Below are positions 23,491-29,376 of a stretch of DNA of 30,662 bases, one piece after another. The position numbers and the translations under genes are program-made. Position 1 is the first letter of the stretch. Each line of letters starts with the position of its first letter. The notes under the pieces are model-generated. The model made no database searches. It was not told the origin of the DNA and saw only the letters and a list, made by a program, of their open reading frames with translations. The DNA is from CAZNKO01 sp964573855 (GTDB lineage: Bacteria; Patescibacteriota; Patescibacteriia; UBA9934; GWF2-40-263): contig CAZNKO010000005.1 in the NCBI GenBank assembly GCA_964573855.1, positions 1 to 30,662 of the forward strand, read 5' to 3'.

Positions 23491-23519
23491 ATGGTACGCG
23501 GAAAAACGATGGCTGTCAA
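23491..23519 (-). promoter_or_regulatory. Promoter of typA giving a near-leaderless mRNA
   Basis: On the minus strand, TTGACA (23514-23519), a 17-bp spacer and TACCAT (23491-23496). The expected start of transcription is only about 7 nt before the ATG at 23477, and no Shine-Dalgarno is present. Confidence 0.7.
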
Positions 23520-23570
23520 TGATGTGTCAGTCTCCTATAAAGCAGGGAACCCTTCGACGCGCATGCTCGT

Positions 23571-23669
23571 CAATACCCATGCACAAAAAAACAATTTGGT
23601 GGAAGAAGTTAGATGTTCCCAAAAACAATACCCATACACACAAAACAATACCCATGCACAAAAAAACAA
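23571..23669 (+). repeat. Iteron-like repeats upstream of PaaX/Cas2-like gene 2
   Basis: Two identical 24-nt copies (23571-23594 and 23646-23669, beginning CAATACCCATGCACAAAA) flank a degenerate third (23626-23645). Copies 2 and 3 are directly adjacent. The last copy contains the presumed -35 (TGCACA) of the gene. No gene is supported in 23478-23689. Confidence 0.8.
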
Positions 23670-23703
23670 CCCGTGGTAAAATTTACCATATGGAAAAATT
23701 TGC
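23655..23703 (+). promoter_or_regulatory. Promoter-operator of PaaX/Cas2-like gene 2 (upstream repeat copy)
   Basis: TGCACA (23655-23660), a 16-bp spacer and TAAAAT (23677-23682) place the transcription start at the ATG at 23690. The block 23671-23703 carries CCATATGG (23686-23693), which includes the start codon, and matches 24246-24278 at 28 of 33 positions. Confidence 0.6.
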
Positions 23704-24241
23704 CCGTTTTTCTCGGTCCCGTAAACAACGAAAGAAACCATCAGCCAGTCAACACATCATCGCCGCATTACTGGAAGAAGCCGCATTGCTCGCCTGGATC
23801 TTCGAGCGACCCGCACAATTTCGATCCGTCTATATAGAACGCGGTCTTTCCCGAGAAGAATGGGAGCGTCTGAGAAGCGATGCCGCGCGCAAACAAGCAT
23901 TGCGGGATCTGAAACGCCGGGCGAAATTGGAGGTGCGGGAGGCGGGCAACCGGATTCTTTGCCGTTTGTCCGCCGATGCGGTCGTGGGTCGTCTGAAAGA
24001 CATCATCCGCGCGACCACGAAAAAGCTCCCGCGGGGGGAACGCTGTTTGGTCTTGTTTGACGTTCCGGTCGGCGCCAATGCCGTCCGAAATTTCTGGCGG
24101 CATTTCCTCGTGAGCGCGGATTTTCAGCGCGATCAGCTGAGCGCCTGGGTGACGGATAAAGATGTCCAAGACGCCGTGCGGGCTTTGGTCCGACTCCTCA
24201 AAGCAGAACGATGGGTACACGTCTATCGAATCCTTCCATGA
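23690..24241 (+). CDS. PaaX/Cas2-like protein 2 (winged helix plus Cas2-like fold)
   Basis: This 183-residue paralogue of the protein at 7123-7641 aligns along nearly its whole length (for example LPRGERCLVLFDVPVGANAVRNFWRHFLVSADFQRDQLSAWV against LPKGERCLVMFDFPVGANLARKSLRGFLLSSGFQREQLSVWV). It has a basic N-terminus (RSRKQRKK), a winged-helix-like part (about 65-100) and a Cas2-like part (about 112-180) with Asp124 in the strand-1 position. The start is the ATG at 23690 inside CCATATGG, exactly where transcription should begin; a longer frame back to 23471 is repeat translation. A second promoter-operator copy follows 4 nt after the stop. Most likely an autoregulated DNA-binding protein; a nuclease or mobile role is possible but unproven. 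Confidence 0.8.
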   Translation: MEKFARFSRSRKQRKKPSASQHIIAALLEEAALLAWIFERPAQFRSVYIERGLSREEWERLRSDAARKQALRDLKRRAKLEVREAGNRILCRLSADAVVGRLKDIIRATTKKLPRGERCLVLFDVPVGANAVRNFWRHFLVSADFQRDQLSAWVTDKDVQDAVRALVRLLKAERWVHVYRILP

Positions 24242-24245
24242 ACGA

Positions 24246-24278
24246 CCGTGGCAATTTTTACCATATGGTAAAAATTGC
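24246..24278 (+). repeat. Downstream promoter-operator copy with 28-bp perfect palindrome
   Basis: CCGTGG at 24246-24251 is followed by a perfect 28-bp dyad (24251-24278) with half-site GCAATTTTTACCAT. It is a direct repeat of 23671-23703. The centre TACCATATGGTA is identical to the dyad at the first paralogue. Confidence 0.85.
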
Positions 24279-24361
24279 TTGAAAATTTGGGGGTTGGAAA
24301 TTGTGGCTTGTGGGTGAAAATTGCTTAATGAATAAGATACGGCATTGAGAGATGCGAAAGG

Positions 24362-24389
24362 TTGACGTAGAAGGCAACAGTGATATCTC
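24362..24389 (+). promoter_or_regulatory. Probable promoter of the small unknown gene
   Basis: TTGACG (24362-24367), a 16-bp spacer and TATCTC (24384-24389) lie upstream of 24447, leaving a leader of about 50 nt. Confidence 0.5.
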
Positions 24390-24446
24390 TTCCCGCCACA
24401 AGAACAGGTGTGATACGGTGCCGCCGGATATATCCAAGGAGGATCC

Positions 24447-24785
24447 ATGAGCCAAGAAGAGTTCCACGGACCGCCGGCGCCGCTCAAATTGCCGGCAAAG
24501 GACCACCTGTTCGTTCAACGACAGGATGAACGCGTTCAGGCCTGTCTCAAGGAACGCTGTTCATTCAACGATATTCCACGATTCATCACGCTCGTGCTGG
24601 AAAAAACGGGTGGGTGCGGACTCATTCGTCTCACATACCTCGGAGTGGTCGGCGCCTCGCGATCATTCCACGCCGAAGTCGGTCGCTTCGACGCGGAGAC
24701 GGACGATTGGGTCGAGCGTCAGACGCTCGAGCTCCACGAAACGCGGCCGGGAGAGTTCGAGGTAATCGTCGCACGTCCGGTGTAA
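24447..24785 (+). CDS. Small unknown protein
   Basis: I do not recognise this 112-residue soluble protein. It starts MSQEEFHGPPAPLKLPAKDHLFVQRQDERV. A middle part looks like an alpha/beta fold (FNDIPRFITLVLEKTGGCGLIRLTYLGVVGASRSFHAEVGRFDAETDDW), and a beta-rich acidic end closes with FEVIVARPV. There is no signal peptide or membrane segment. The ATG at 24447 has a strong AAGGAGG ribosome site, and the gene has its own promoter and terminator, unlike most neighbours. It follows the PaaX/Cas2-like gene 2 and its downstream operator, so it could be a regulated target of that protein; this is a guess from position. Confidence 0.75.
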   Translation: MSQEEFHGPPAPLKLPAKDHLFVQRQDERVQACLKERCSFNDIPRFITLVLEKTGGCGLIRLTYLGVVGASRSFHAEVGRFDAETDDWVERQTLELHETRPGEFEVIVARPV

Positions 24786-24806
24786 CGCATCTTCCTTACG
24801 CCCCTG

Positions 24807-24833
24807 ACTGCTCTCACGAGCGGTCTTTTTTTT
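24807..24833 (+). terminator. Intrinsic terminator after the small unknown gene
   Basis: ACTGCTC-tcac-GAGCGGT with one G-T pair is followed by CTTTTTTTT. Confidence 0.75.
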
Positions 24834-24844
24834 GGAATGATCTC

Positions 24845-24873
24845 TTGTGCTTCAAATATTTTTCTGCTATATT
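24845..24873 (+). promoter_or_regulatory. Promoter of tRNA-Lys
   Basis: TTGTGC (24845-24850), a 17-bp spacer and TATATT (24868-24873) lie 14 bases before the tRNA. Confidence 0.65.
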
Positions 24874-24887
24874 TTCGGCACTTCCAG

Positions 24888-24962
24888 GGGTCGGTAGCTC
24901 AGTGGTAGAGCAGGAGCCTTTTAAGCTCAAGGTCGCGGGTCCGATCCCCGCCCGACCCACCA
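24888..24962 (+). tRNA. tRNA-Lys(TTT) with unusual T-loop
   Basis: Acceptor stem GGGTCGG/CCGACCC, anticodon loop CTTTTAA (anticodon TTT) and encoded CCA. The T-loop reads TCCGATC, so position 55, almost always U (pseudouridine), is C. The T-stem GCGGG/CCCGC is intact. The last 24 bases are repeated exactly at 25156-25179. Confidence 0.9.
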
Positions 24963-24999
24963 GCAAATAATCCCGTCATCGACGGGATTATTTGCTATT
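24963..24999 (+). terminator. Hairpin after tRNA-Lys
   Basis: GCAAATAATCCCGTC-atc-GACGGGATTATTTGC is a perfect 15-bp stem directly after the CCA, followed by a weak TATTT. Confidence 0.65.
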
Positions 25000-25026
25000 T
25001 CAGCCTGGGATCGGACCGAGGGGGTG

Positions 25027-25147
25027 GTAGGGGGAGGCACTCCCCCTACTTACCGAGGGCGACAGCGAGCCGGAGGCGAGCGCCAGAGGGGCGGAAGCCC
25101 CTCTGGAGAGCGAACCCTATGCCCTTCAACAAGTTCAGGGCAGAGGG
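25027..25147. repeat. Cluster of palindromes between the two tRNA-Lys 3' ends
   Basis: Three hairpins lie in a row: TAGGGGGAG-gca-CTCCCCCTA (25028-25048), CCAGAGGGGC-ggaa-GCCCCTCTGG (25083-25106), and an imperfect dyad at 25115-25147 around a degenerate copy of the TTCGACAAGCTCAGG repeat. The stretch 24963-25351 has no gene apart from these repeats, the 3'-end copy and its terminator. Confidence 0.75.
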
Positions 25148-25155
25148 TGAGCGAT

Positions 25156-25179
25156 GTCCGATCCCCGCCCGACCCACCA
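25156..25179 (+). repeat. Second copy of the tRNA-Lys 3' end (24 bp, att-like)
   Basis: It is identical to 24939-24962, from the T-loop through CCA, and lies 217 bp downstream in the same orientation. It is followed by its own terminator. The arrangement matches an attachment-site pair at a tRNA 3' end, or a segmental duplication. Confidence 0.85.
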
Positions 25180-25221
25180 AAAAACGATCCCGCCTCTCGC
25201 GAGAGGCGGGGCCGTTTTTTG
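25180..25221 (+). terminator. Strong intrinsic terminator after the tRNA-Lys 3'-end copy
   Basis: AAAAAACGAT precedes a perfect 22-bp palindrome (25189-25210, half-site CCCGCCTCTCG), then GCCGTTTTTT. It is stronger than the hairpin at 24963 and may be the original tRNA-Lys terminator. Confidence 0.85.
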
Positions 25222-25269
25222 TTTAATTTTTCCCCCTTGACAGCCACTTTTCCTCTTGTTCTCGATGGT

Positions 25270-25275
25270 TATAAT
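25270..25275 (+). promoter_or_regulatory. Consensus -10 (TATAAT) upstream of the mini zinc-ribbon gene
   Basis: A perfect TATAAT lies 76 bases before the ATG at 25352. No -35 at the right distance is convincing. Confidence 0.4.
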
Positions 25276-25298
25276 AGAGGGGTCTTAAAAATTAACAC

Positions 25299-25354
25299 AG
25301 GTGATAGGTGTCAGGTTATATAACCCATTACCTAAAACCTACAACCTAAATATG
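25299..25354 (+). repeat. Heptamer array (AGGTTAT type) in strict phase up to the ATG
   Basis: Eight consecutive 7-mers run AGGTGAT AGGTGTC, AGGTTAT, ATAACCC, ATTACCT, AAAACCT, ACAACCT and AAATATG, the last containing the start codon of the next gene. The two halves are inverted. This is the same family as between ftsE and ftsX. Confidence 0.88.
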
Positions 25355-25468
25355 GACACAGGTGTGTGCACCACCTGCGGCGCCGAGGACGTCAAGCTGA
25401 ACGCGGACGACCAGTGCGAGGATTGCGCCGGGGCGGAGGCAGAGGTGGAAGAAGAAGCGGCAGAATAG
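25352..25468 (+). CDS. 38-residue mini zinc-ribbon protein
   Basis: This very small protein has two CxxC knuckles, CTTC (residues 6-9) and CEDC (22-25), spaced like a zinc ribbon, and an acidic tail (EAEVEEEAAE). It starts MDTGVCTTCGAEDVKLN and is read from the ATG at 25352. Such tiny ribbon proteins are common in candidate-phylum genomes as I recall, with unknown function. The stop TAG is immediately followed by the CTA that is the murG stop on the other strand, so the genes meet tail to tail with no gap. The codon pattern and paired cysteines support coding despite the small size. Confidence 0.72.
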   Translation: MDTGVCTTCGAEDVKLNADDQCEDCAGAEAEVEEEAAE

Positions 25469-26521
25469 CTACGCTATCCGGCAAGAGAGCCGGATATGCC
25501 TGACGATCGTTTCGGCGACGTTGGTCGGCAGCAGCGCCCCGATCCGTTCGGAAAGGAGGCGCTGTTTTTGTTTGTCGGAAAGAAGATCCAGAATGGTTTT
25601 TTGAAGATCATCCACGGAGGTGAAAGATTGATGAAGAACGATCGCGGCATCGGCTTCTTTCACGACGCGCGCATTTTCTTCCTGGGCGGAATCCGGGAGC
25701 GGAATGAGGATCGCGGGCTTGCGAGAGGCCGCGAGTTCAGAAAGTGTCCCCATGCCCGCGCGGGCGAGGACCACGTCCGCGGTCGCGTATGCATGCGCGA
25801 CCTCCTCTGGCATCAAAAATTCGCGTACGGTGTAGCCTGGTCCCATCTGCTGTAAACGCCCGGTTAACTTCCCCTCCCCGGTTACATGAATGACATTCGC
25901 GCGCGAAAGAAGCCTTGGCGCGATCTCCTCCATCATGTGATTGAGCCACACGGCACCGGTTCCGCCGCCTAAAATGAAAACCGTTGGTCGGCCTCCCTCT
26001 TCCCGTCGCGCTTCACGAAGAGGACGGACAGGATTGCCCACATGAATTGTTTTATCTCGCGGAAAATATCGGAGAGTCCGCTGCCAGGCGGTCGTAATAC
26101 AACTCGCGGCTGGCGAAGCGAGCCGGTTGGAAAGCAGGGGACGGACGTCCTGCTGGTGGATCCACACCCGTCCCCCGCGTCGGAGGCCCCCGAGCCACAC
26201 GAACGGAACTGCGGTGTAGCCGCCGGCAGATGCGATGAGGGAGGGCTTTTCTCGCCTCAAAATGATCCAGGCCAGAGCCAAGGCGCCCACGAGACGAAAC
26301 GGCAGGAGCAGCCATTCAAACGACGGATAGCGCGGCAGGCGCGCGACCGGAATCGTTAAAAAAGGAATGCCAGCGGCTTCCACCACTTCCCGCTCCGGCC
26401 CCTGCCGCGTCCCAACCCAAACAAATTGAACGGACGGATCAATTTTTTTCCACGCCTCTGCAACCGCGAGAAGCGGTGTCACGGGCCCAAGGGTTCCTCC
26501 GCCAGCGAACAAAATTTTCAT
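25469..26521 (-). CDS. murG: Lipid II synthase MurG-like GlcNAc transferase
   Basis: MurG transfers GlcNAc from UDP-GlcNAc to lipid I at the membrane face. The 350-residue GT-B protein starts MKILFAGGGTLGPVTPLLAVAEAW and has the C-terminal UDP-GlcNAc site ARAGMGTLSELAASRKPAILIPLPDSAQEENARVV. Two normally conserved features differ: the Gly-rich loop reads GGGTLGP rather than GGTGGH, removing the His proposed as catalytic, and the HEQN segment reads HQQD. The start is the ATG at 26521. It follows ftsW on the same strand with only a five-unit heptamer array between. Confidence 0.92.
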   Translation of the reverse strand: MKILFAGGGTLGPVTPLLAVAEAWKKIDPSVQFVWVGTRQGPEREVVEAAGIPFLTIPVARLPRYPSFEWLLLPFRLVGALALAWIILRREKPSLIASAGGYTAVPFVWLGGLRRGGRVWIHQQDVRPLLSNRLASPAASCITTAWQRTLRYFPRDKTIHVGNPVRPLREARREEGGRPTVFILGGGTGAVWLNHMMEEIAPRLLSRANVIHVTGEGKLTGRLQQMGPGYTVREFLMPEEVAHAYATADVVLARAGMGTLSELAASRKPAILIPLPDSAQEENARVVKEADAAIVLHQSFTSVDDLQKTILDLLSDKQKQRLLSERIGALLPTNVAETIVRHIRLSCRIA

Positions 26522-26522
26522 A

Positions 26523-26557
26523 CATCCAATATCTCACTCCCAACATCTAACGTCTAA
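26523..26557 (-). repeat. Five heptamers (TTAGATG type) overlapping the ftsW stop
   Basis: On the minus strand: TTAGACG TTAGATG, then TTGGGAG, TGAGATA and TTGGATG, one base before the murG ATG. The TAG stop of ftsW is inside the first two units. Confidence 0.75.
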
Positions 26558-27656
26558 ACTTCGACACACTCAATACCACGCCAATGGCAGCAAGGGAAAC
26601 GGCAAGCGACGTGCCTCCGTAACTTACGAACGGCAACGGTACACCCGTAATGGGAAGGAGGGCCGCCATGGAGCCAATATTCACGAATGCTTGCATCACG
26701 ATCCAGGCCGCCACCCCAATGACCACATACCGCCCAAATTTGTCCGGTGCGGCGTGAGCGATCGAGACGAGTCGCCAGAGAAGAGCGAGAAAAAGGGCAA
26801 GAAGGGCCATCACCGCCAAAAATCCCATTTCCTCGGCGATCACAGCAAAGATGGAGTCGCCTGCCACCTCGGGCAAATACTGAAACTTCTGCCGTGAATG
26901 CCCATATCCCAGCCCGAAGAGTCCCCCGGTGCCGATCGCGAGCAAGGCCTGGTTCACATGGTAGCCAATCCCTTGCGGGTCGAGTTCGGGATTCAAGAAC
27001 GTCGTGAGTCGGGCCGCACGGTATGGGGCGAAACCGATCAAGAGCGCAAGTCCCGAAATGCCAAGCACAATAAGCCCTCCGACATAGGTGAGCGGCGCGC
27101 CGCCAACGAAGTACACGACAATCGCCGAGGCCGTCATGATAAACATGGTGCCAATGTCCGGCTGAAGAACGAGGAGCAGCATAATGGTCCCAAGCACCGC
27201 GACAAACGGCAGAAAGCCACCATGGACGTCGCGCATTCCCTCCTCCCCGCGTTTTTCAAGCCAGGCGGCGAGATAAAACAAAAATGTCAGCTTCACGATC
27301 TCGGACGGCTGGAGCGAAAACCAATTCCCAAAAGAAATCCAACTGTGCGCCTTCCCGATTCCCGCGGAAAGTCCCGGGATGAAAACGAGAATCAAAAGCC
27401 CAATCGAAAGAAGAAGAAATTCCCAGGCGTGGCGCTTCCAAAACGTATACGGCACTCGAGAGAAAAGAAGGAGGCCGGCGAGGCCGGGAATCAGGCCGAA
27501 AATGACCTGGTGCTTCAAAAAATAATAACTGTCGCCGAATTGATCGTATCCCGCGGGCGCCGAGGCCGAGGCAAGCATGACGAGGCCGAAGGCGACGAGT
27601 GCCATGACAATGGCGAGCAAGGTGTAGTCAGGATGGGAAACGGCGCGAGAACTCAT
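26547..27656 (-). CDS. ftsW: SEDS-family peptidoglycan glycosyltransferase FtsW/RodA
   Basis: This membrane enzyme polymerises lipid II during septation. The 369-residue protein has about ten transmembrane helices. Motifs are LLFSRVPYTFWKRHAWEFL near helix 3, KAHSWISFGNWFSLQPSEIVKLTFLFYLA, YHVNQALLAIGTGGLFGLGYGHSRQKFQYLPEVAGDSIFAVIAEEMGF with the SEDS catalytic Asp, and GVPLPFVSYGGTSL at the end. The start is the ATG at 27656. The last residues (FRR, then TAG) are encoded by the heptamer array. It lies downstream of mraY in order of transcription. Confidence 0.94.
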   Translation of the reverse strand: MSSRAVSHPDYTLLAIVMALVAFGLVMLASASAPAGYDQFGDSYYFLKHQVIFGLIPGLAGLLLFSRVPYTFWKRHAWEFLLLSIGLLILVFIPGLSAGIGKAHSWISFGNWFSLQPSEIVKLTFLFYLAAWLEKRGEEGMRDVHGGFLPFVAVLGTIMLLLVLQPDIGTMFIMTASAIVVYFVGGAPLTYVGGLIVLGISGLALLIGFAPYRAARLTTFLNPELDPQGIGYHVNQALLAIGTGGLFGLGYGHSRQKFQYLPEVAGDSIFAVIAEEMGFLAVMALLALFLALLWRLVSIAHAAPDKFGRYVVIGVAAWIVMQAFVNIGSMAALLPITGVPLPFVSYGGTSLAVSLAAIGVVLSVSKFRR

Positions 27657-27660
27657 GTGT

Positions 27661-27785
27661 GTTGAAAAATATCAAATTCGAAATGAAGAAAATCCGAAAT
27701 AAATCCTAAATACTAAATCCAAAATTCAAATAATTTTGAATTTTGAATTTCTTCGGATTTCGTGCTTTGGGTTTCGAATTTTCAT
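27661..27785. repeat. Inverted heptamer array (AAATCCN type) between mraY and ftsW
   Basis: The left arm contains AAATTCG, then AAATCCT AAATACT and AAATCCA AAATTCA. The right arm has TTCGGATTTCGTGCTTTGGGTTTCG. It fills the space from the mraY stop to the ftsW start. Confidence 0.85.
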
Positions 27786-27786
27786 A

Positions 27787-28842
27787 CTAAACCAGTGCAT
27801 CCATGAGCGCGGCGGCCACACCGATCGCGGCGGCCACAAGCGAAATCACCCAAAAACGCATCACGATCTGGGGCTCGGGCCAGCCCTTCGCCTCAAGATG
27901 GTGATGGAGCGGCGAGGTTCGCAGAAGTTTTTTCCCCGTGAGCCGGCGCCATCCCCATTGAGCTAACACCGAACAAGATTCAAGAACAAACACGAACCCG
28001 ATGATGGGCAGCAAAAGAGCGGAATTCGTAAGCATCGCCACAATTCCAAGAGTCACCCCAAGCGACATCGCCCCCGTATCCCCCAAAAAGAATCGAGCTG
28101 GATGGATGTTGAACCACAAAAACGCGAGAAGCGCCCCAATGATGACGCCGCAAAACACCGCGAGGTCGTACTTGCCCTGCGCGAACGCGATAATGGCATA
28201 GGCCCCGAACGCGATGAACAGGATGCCGCCCGCAAGCCCATCAAGCCCGTCCGTCTCATTCACGGAAAACGACGTCGCGACGATCACGACGAGAAAAAAT
28301 AGCGCGTACCACCAGGGACCGATCACGAAATCACCGGCAAACGGCACATGGAGGATGTCCCATTCGAGCTTCACGCTAAACCACCACGCGCCGAAGAGGG
28401 CGATCGCCGTGTAAATAAGCAGACGATAGCGCATGCGCAGTCCGCCGCCGTTCGGCCCGATTTTCTTGATGTTCCAATAATCGTCCACGAGCCCGACGAG
28501 GGCGGAAGCGACGAGCGCGCCGAGCGGAAGCAAGGTCTGGGGGCGTGTGAGAAAACTCAATTTTCCGAAAAAATTTTCCGGGAACCATTGATGCAGGACG
28601 GCAAAAACGACCGCGAGCAGAAGCGCTGTGCCCCACACGACGATGCCTCCCATGGTCGGGGTGCCAGTCTTTTTGGCGTGGAGCTTCGAAAAAATCGGCG
28701 CCTCCTCCGCGCTCCGGATCGTTTTGCCAAGGCGCCAAGCCTGAAGCAAGCGGATGAGCGCCGGGGCAAACAGAAAGGCCACGAGAAACGAGACGGTCGT
28801 GAGGATAAGCAAGCGGATGATCTCAAACGATTCCAACGTCAT
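27787..28842 (-). CDS. mraY: Phospho-N-acetylmuramoyl-pentapeptide transferase MraY
   Basis: MraY moves phospho-MurNAc-pentapeptide from UDP to undecaprenyl phosphate, making lipid I. The 351-residue membrane protein has about ten helices and the family motifs TGTPTMGGIVVWG, LVDDYWN, NETDGLDGLAGG (catalytic Asp region), FFLGDTGAMSLG and the loop HHHLEAKGWPE. The start is the ATG at 28842, which is part of the CATA bordering the structured element at 28840-28973, as for the NMN adenylyltransferase gene. No Shine-Dalgarno is seen. ftsW and murG follow on the same strand. Confidence 0.95.
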   Translation of the reverse strand: MTLESFEIIRLLILTTVSFLVAFLFAPALIRLLQAWRLGKTIRSAEEAPIFSKLHAKKTGTPTMGGIVVWGTALLLAVVFAVLHQWFPENFFGKLSFLTRPQTLLPLGALVASALVGLVDDYWNIKKIGPNGGGLRMRYRLLIYTAIALFGAWWFSVKLEWDILHVPFAGDFVIGPWWYALFFLVVIVATSFSVNETDGLDGLAGGILFIAFGAYAIIAFAQGKYDLAVFCGVIIGALLAFLWFNIHPARFFLGDTGAMSLGVTLGIVAMLTNSALLLPIIGFVFVLESCSVLAQWGWRRLTGKKLLRTSPLHHHLEAKGWPEPQIVMRFWVISLVAAAIGVAAALMDALV

Positions 28843-28973
28843 ACCCCGTTAGAAGTCTCGGAGAAAAAATTGAAAATTTTTTCTCCTTTTTGTTAGTAAC
28901 TCAATACAACACGTATTCTTGTGTGGATATGGTTGGATGTCAGAGTAACACATACGACTTCTAACGGGGCATA
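28840..28973. repeat. CATA-CCCCGT...ACGGGG-CATA structured element, copy 3 (different stem)
   Basis: A perfect 14-bp inverted repeat (28844-28857 and 28956-28969, left end CCCCGTTAGAAGTC) is bracketed by CATA at both ends. Beyond CCCCGT its stem sequence differs from copies 1 and 2 but remains fully paired. Inside is a 12-bp hairpin GGAGAAAAAATT-gaa-AATTTTTTCTCC (28860-28886) followed by TTTTTG, which would be a terminator only on the plus strand. Confidence 0.85.
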
Positions 28974-28976
28974 CGT

Positions 28977-29375
28977 TTAGAGATTCAGGGTGATGGTAAA
29001 GATGATGGAGGTCAGCAAGACCGCATTCGCCGCGACCGTGCCCCAGGCGAGAAAGAGGGCGAGCAAACGTTCCGTGCGGAAAAACATCGATGCGGCCGTG
29101 ATGTTTATGAATAAAATGATCGCTCCCAAACCCGCGGGGAGAAAAACGCCATACCACGGGCCGAACTGGTCAATGCCGAAATAGATGTTGTAATGCAGGG
29201 GGATGAACCCGATGTCAATAATGCCGGGAAGAAGTCGCCAGGCAGGAAGAACGGCCGTGATGACGACCAGAGCAGCCGAAGCGAGAAACGTCCACTGATA
29301 CTGCAGGGACGCGTTCCAAAGGTCGCCCAAGACGGCCCGGACCCGGCCGGTGTGCTGAAGAAAGCGCCGCATCAT
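28977..29375 (-). CDS. Unknown three-helix membrane protein
   Basis: This 132-residue protein has three transmembrane helices (about 30-50, 70-95 and 103-128). A conserved-looking extracytoplasmic stretch between helices 1 and 2, IIDIGFIPLHYNIYFGIDQFGPWYGVFLPAGLG, follows the first. I recall similar small proteins beside candidate-phylum wall genes but know no function. The start is the ATG at 29375 (a second ATG follows directly), one base after the NifU-like stop, so the two are probably co-transcribed. mraY follows beyond the structured element. Confidence 0.72.
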   Translation of the reverse strand: MMRRFLQHTGRVRAVLGDLWNASLQYQWTFLASAALVVITAVLPAWRLLPGIIDIGFIPLHYNIYFGIDQFGPWYGVFLPAGLGAIILFINITAASMFFRTERLLALFLAWGTVAANAVLLTSIIFTITLNL

Positions 29376-29376
29376 G

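Noticed and set aside
23571..23669. Possible CRISPR array next to a Cas2-like gene
   Set aside because: Only two perfect repeats and one degenerate one, no regular spacers, and no Cas1 or effector genes nearby.
23471..23689. Longer form of PaaX/Cas2-like protein 2 starting at 23471
   Set aside because: It would translate the iterons into His/Lys/Thr repeats and overlap the typA promoter; the paralogue lacks such a part.
25237..25275. TTGACA at 25237-25242 as -35 for the TATAAT at 25270
   Set aside because: The spacing of 27 bp is too long for a sigma70 promoter.
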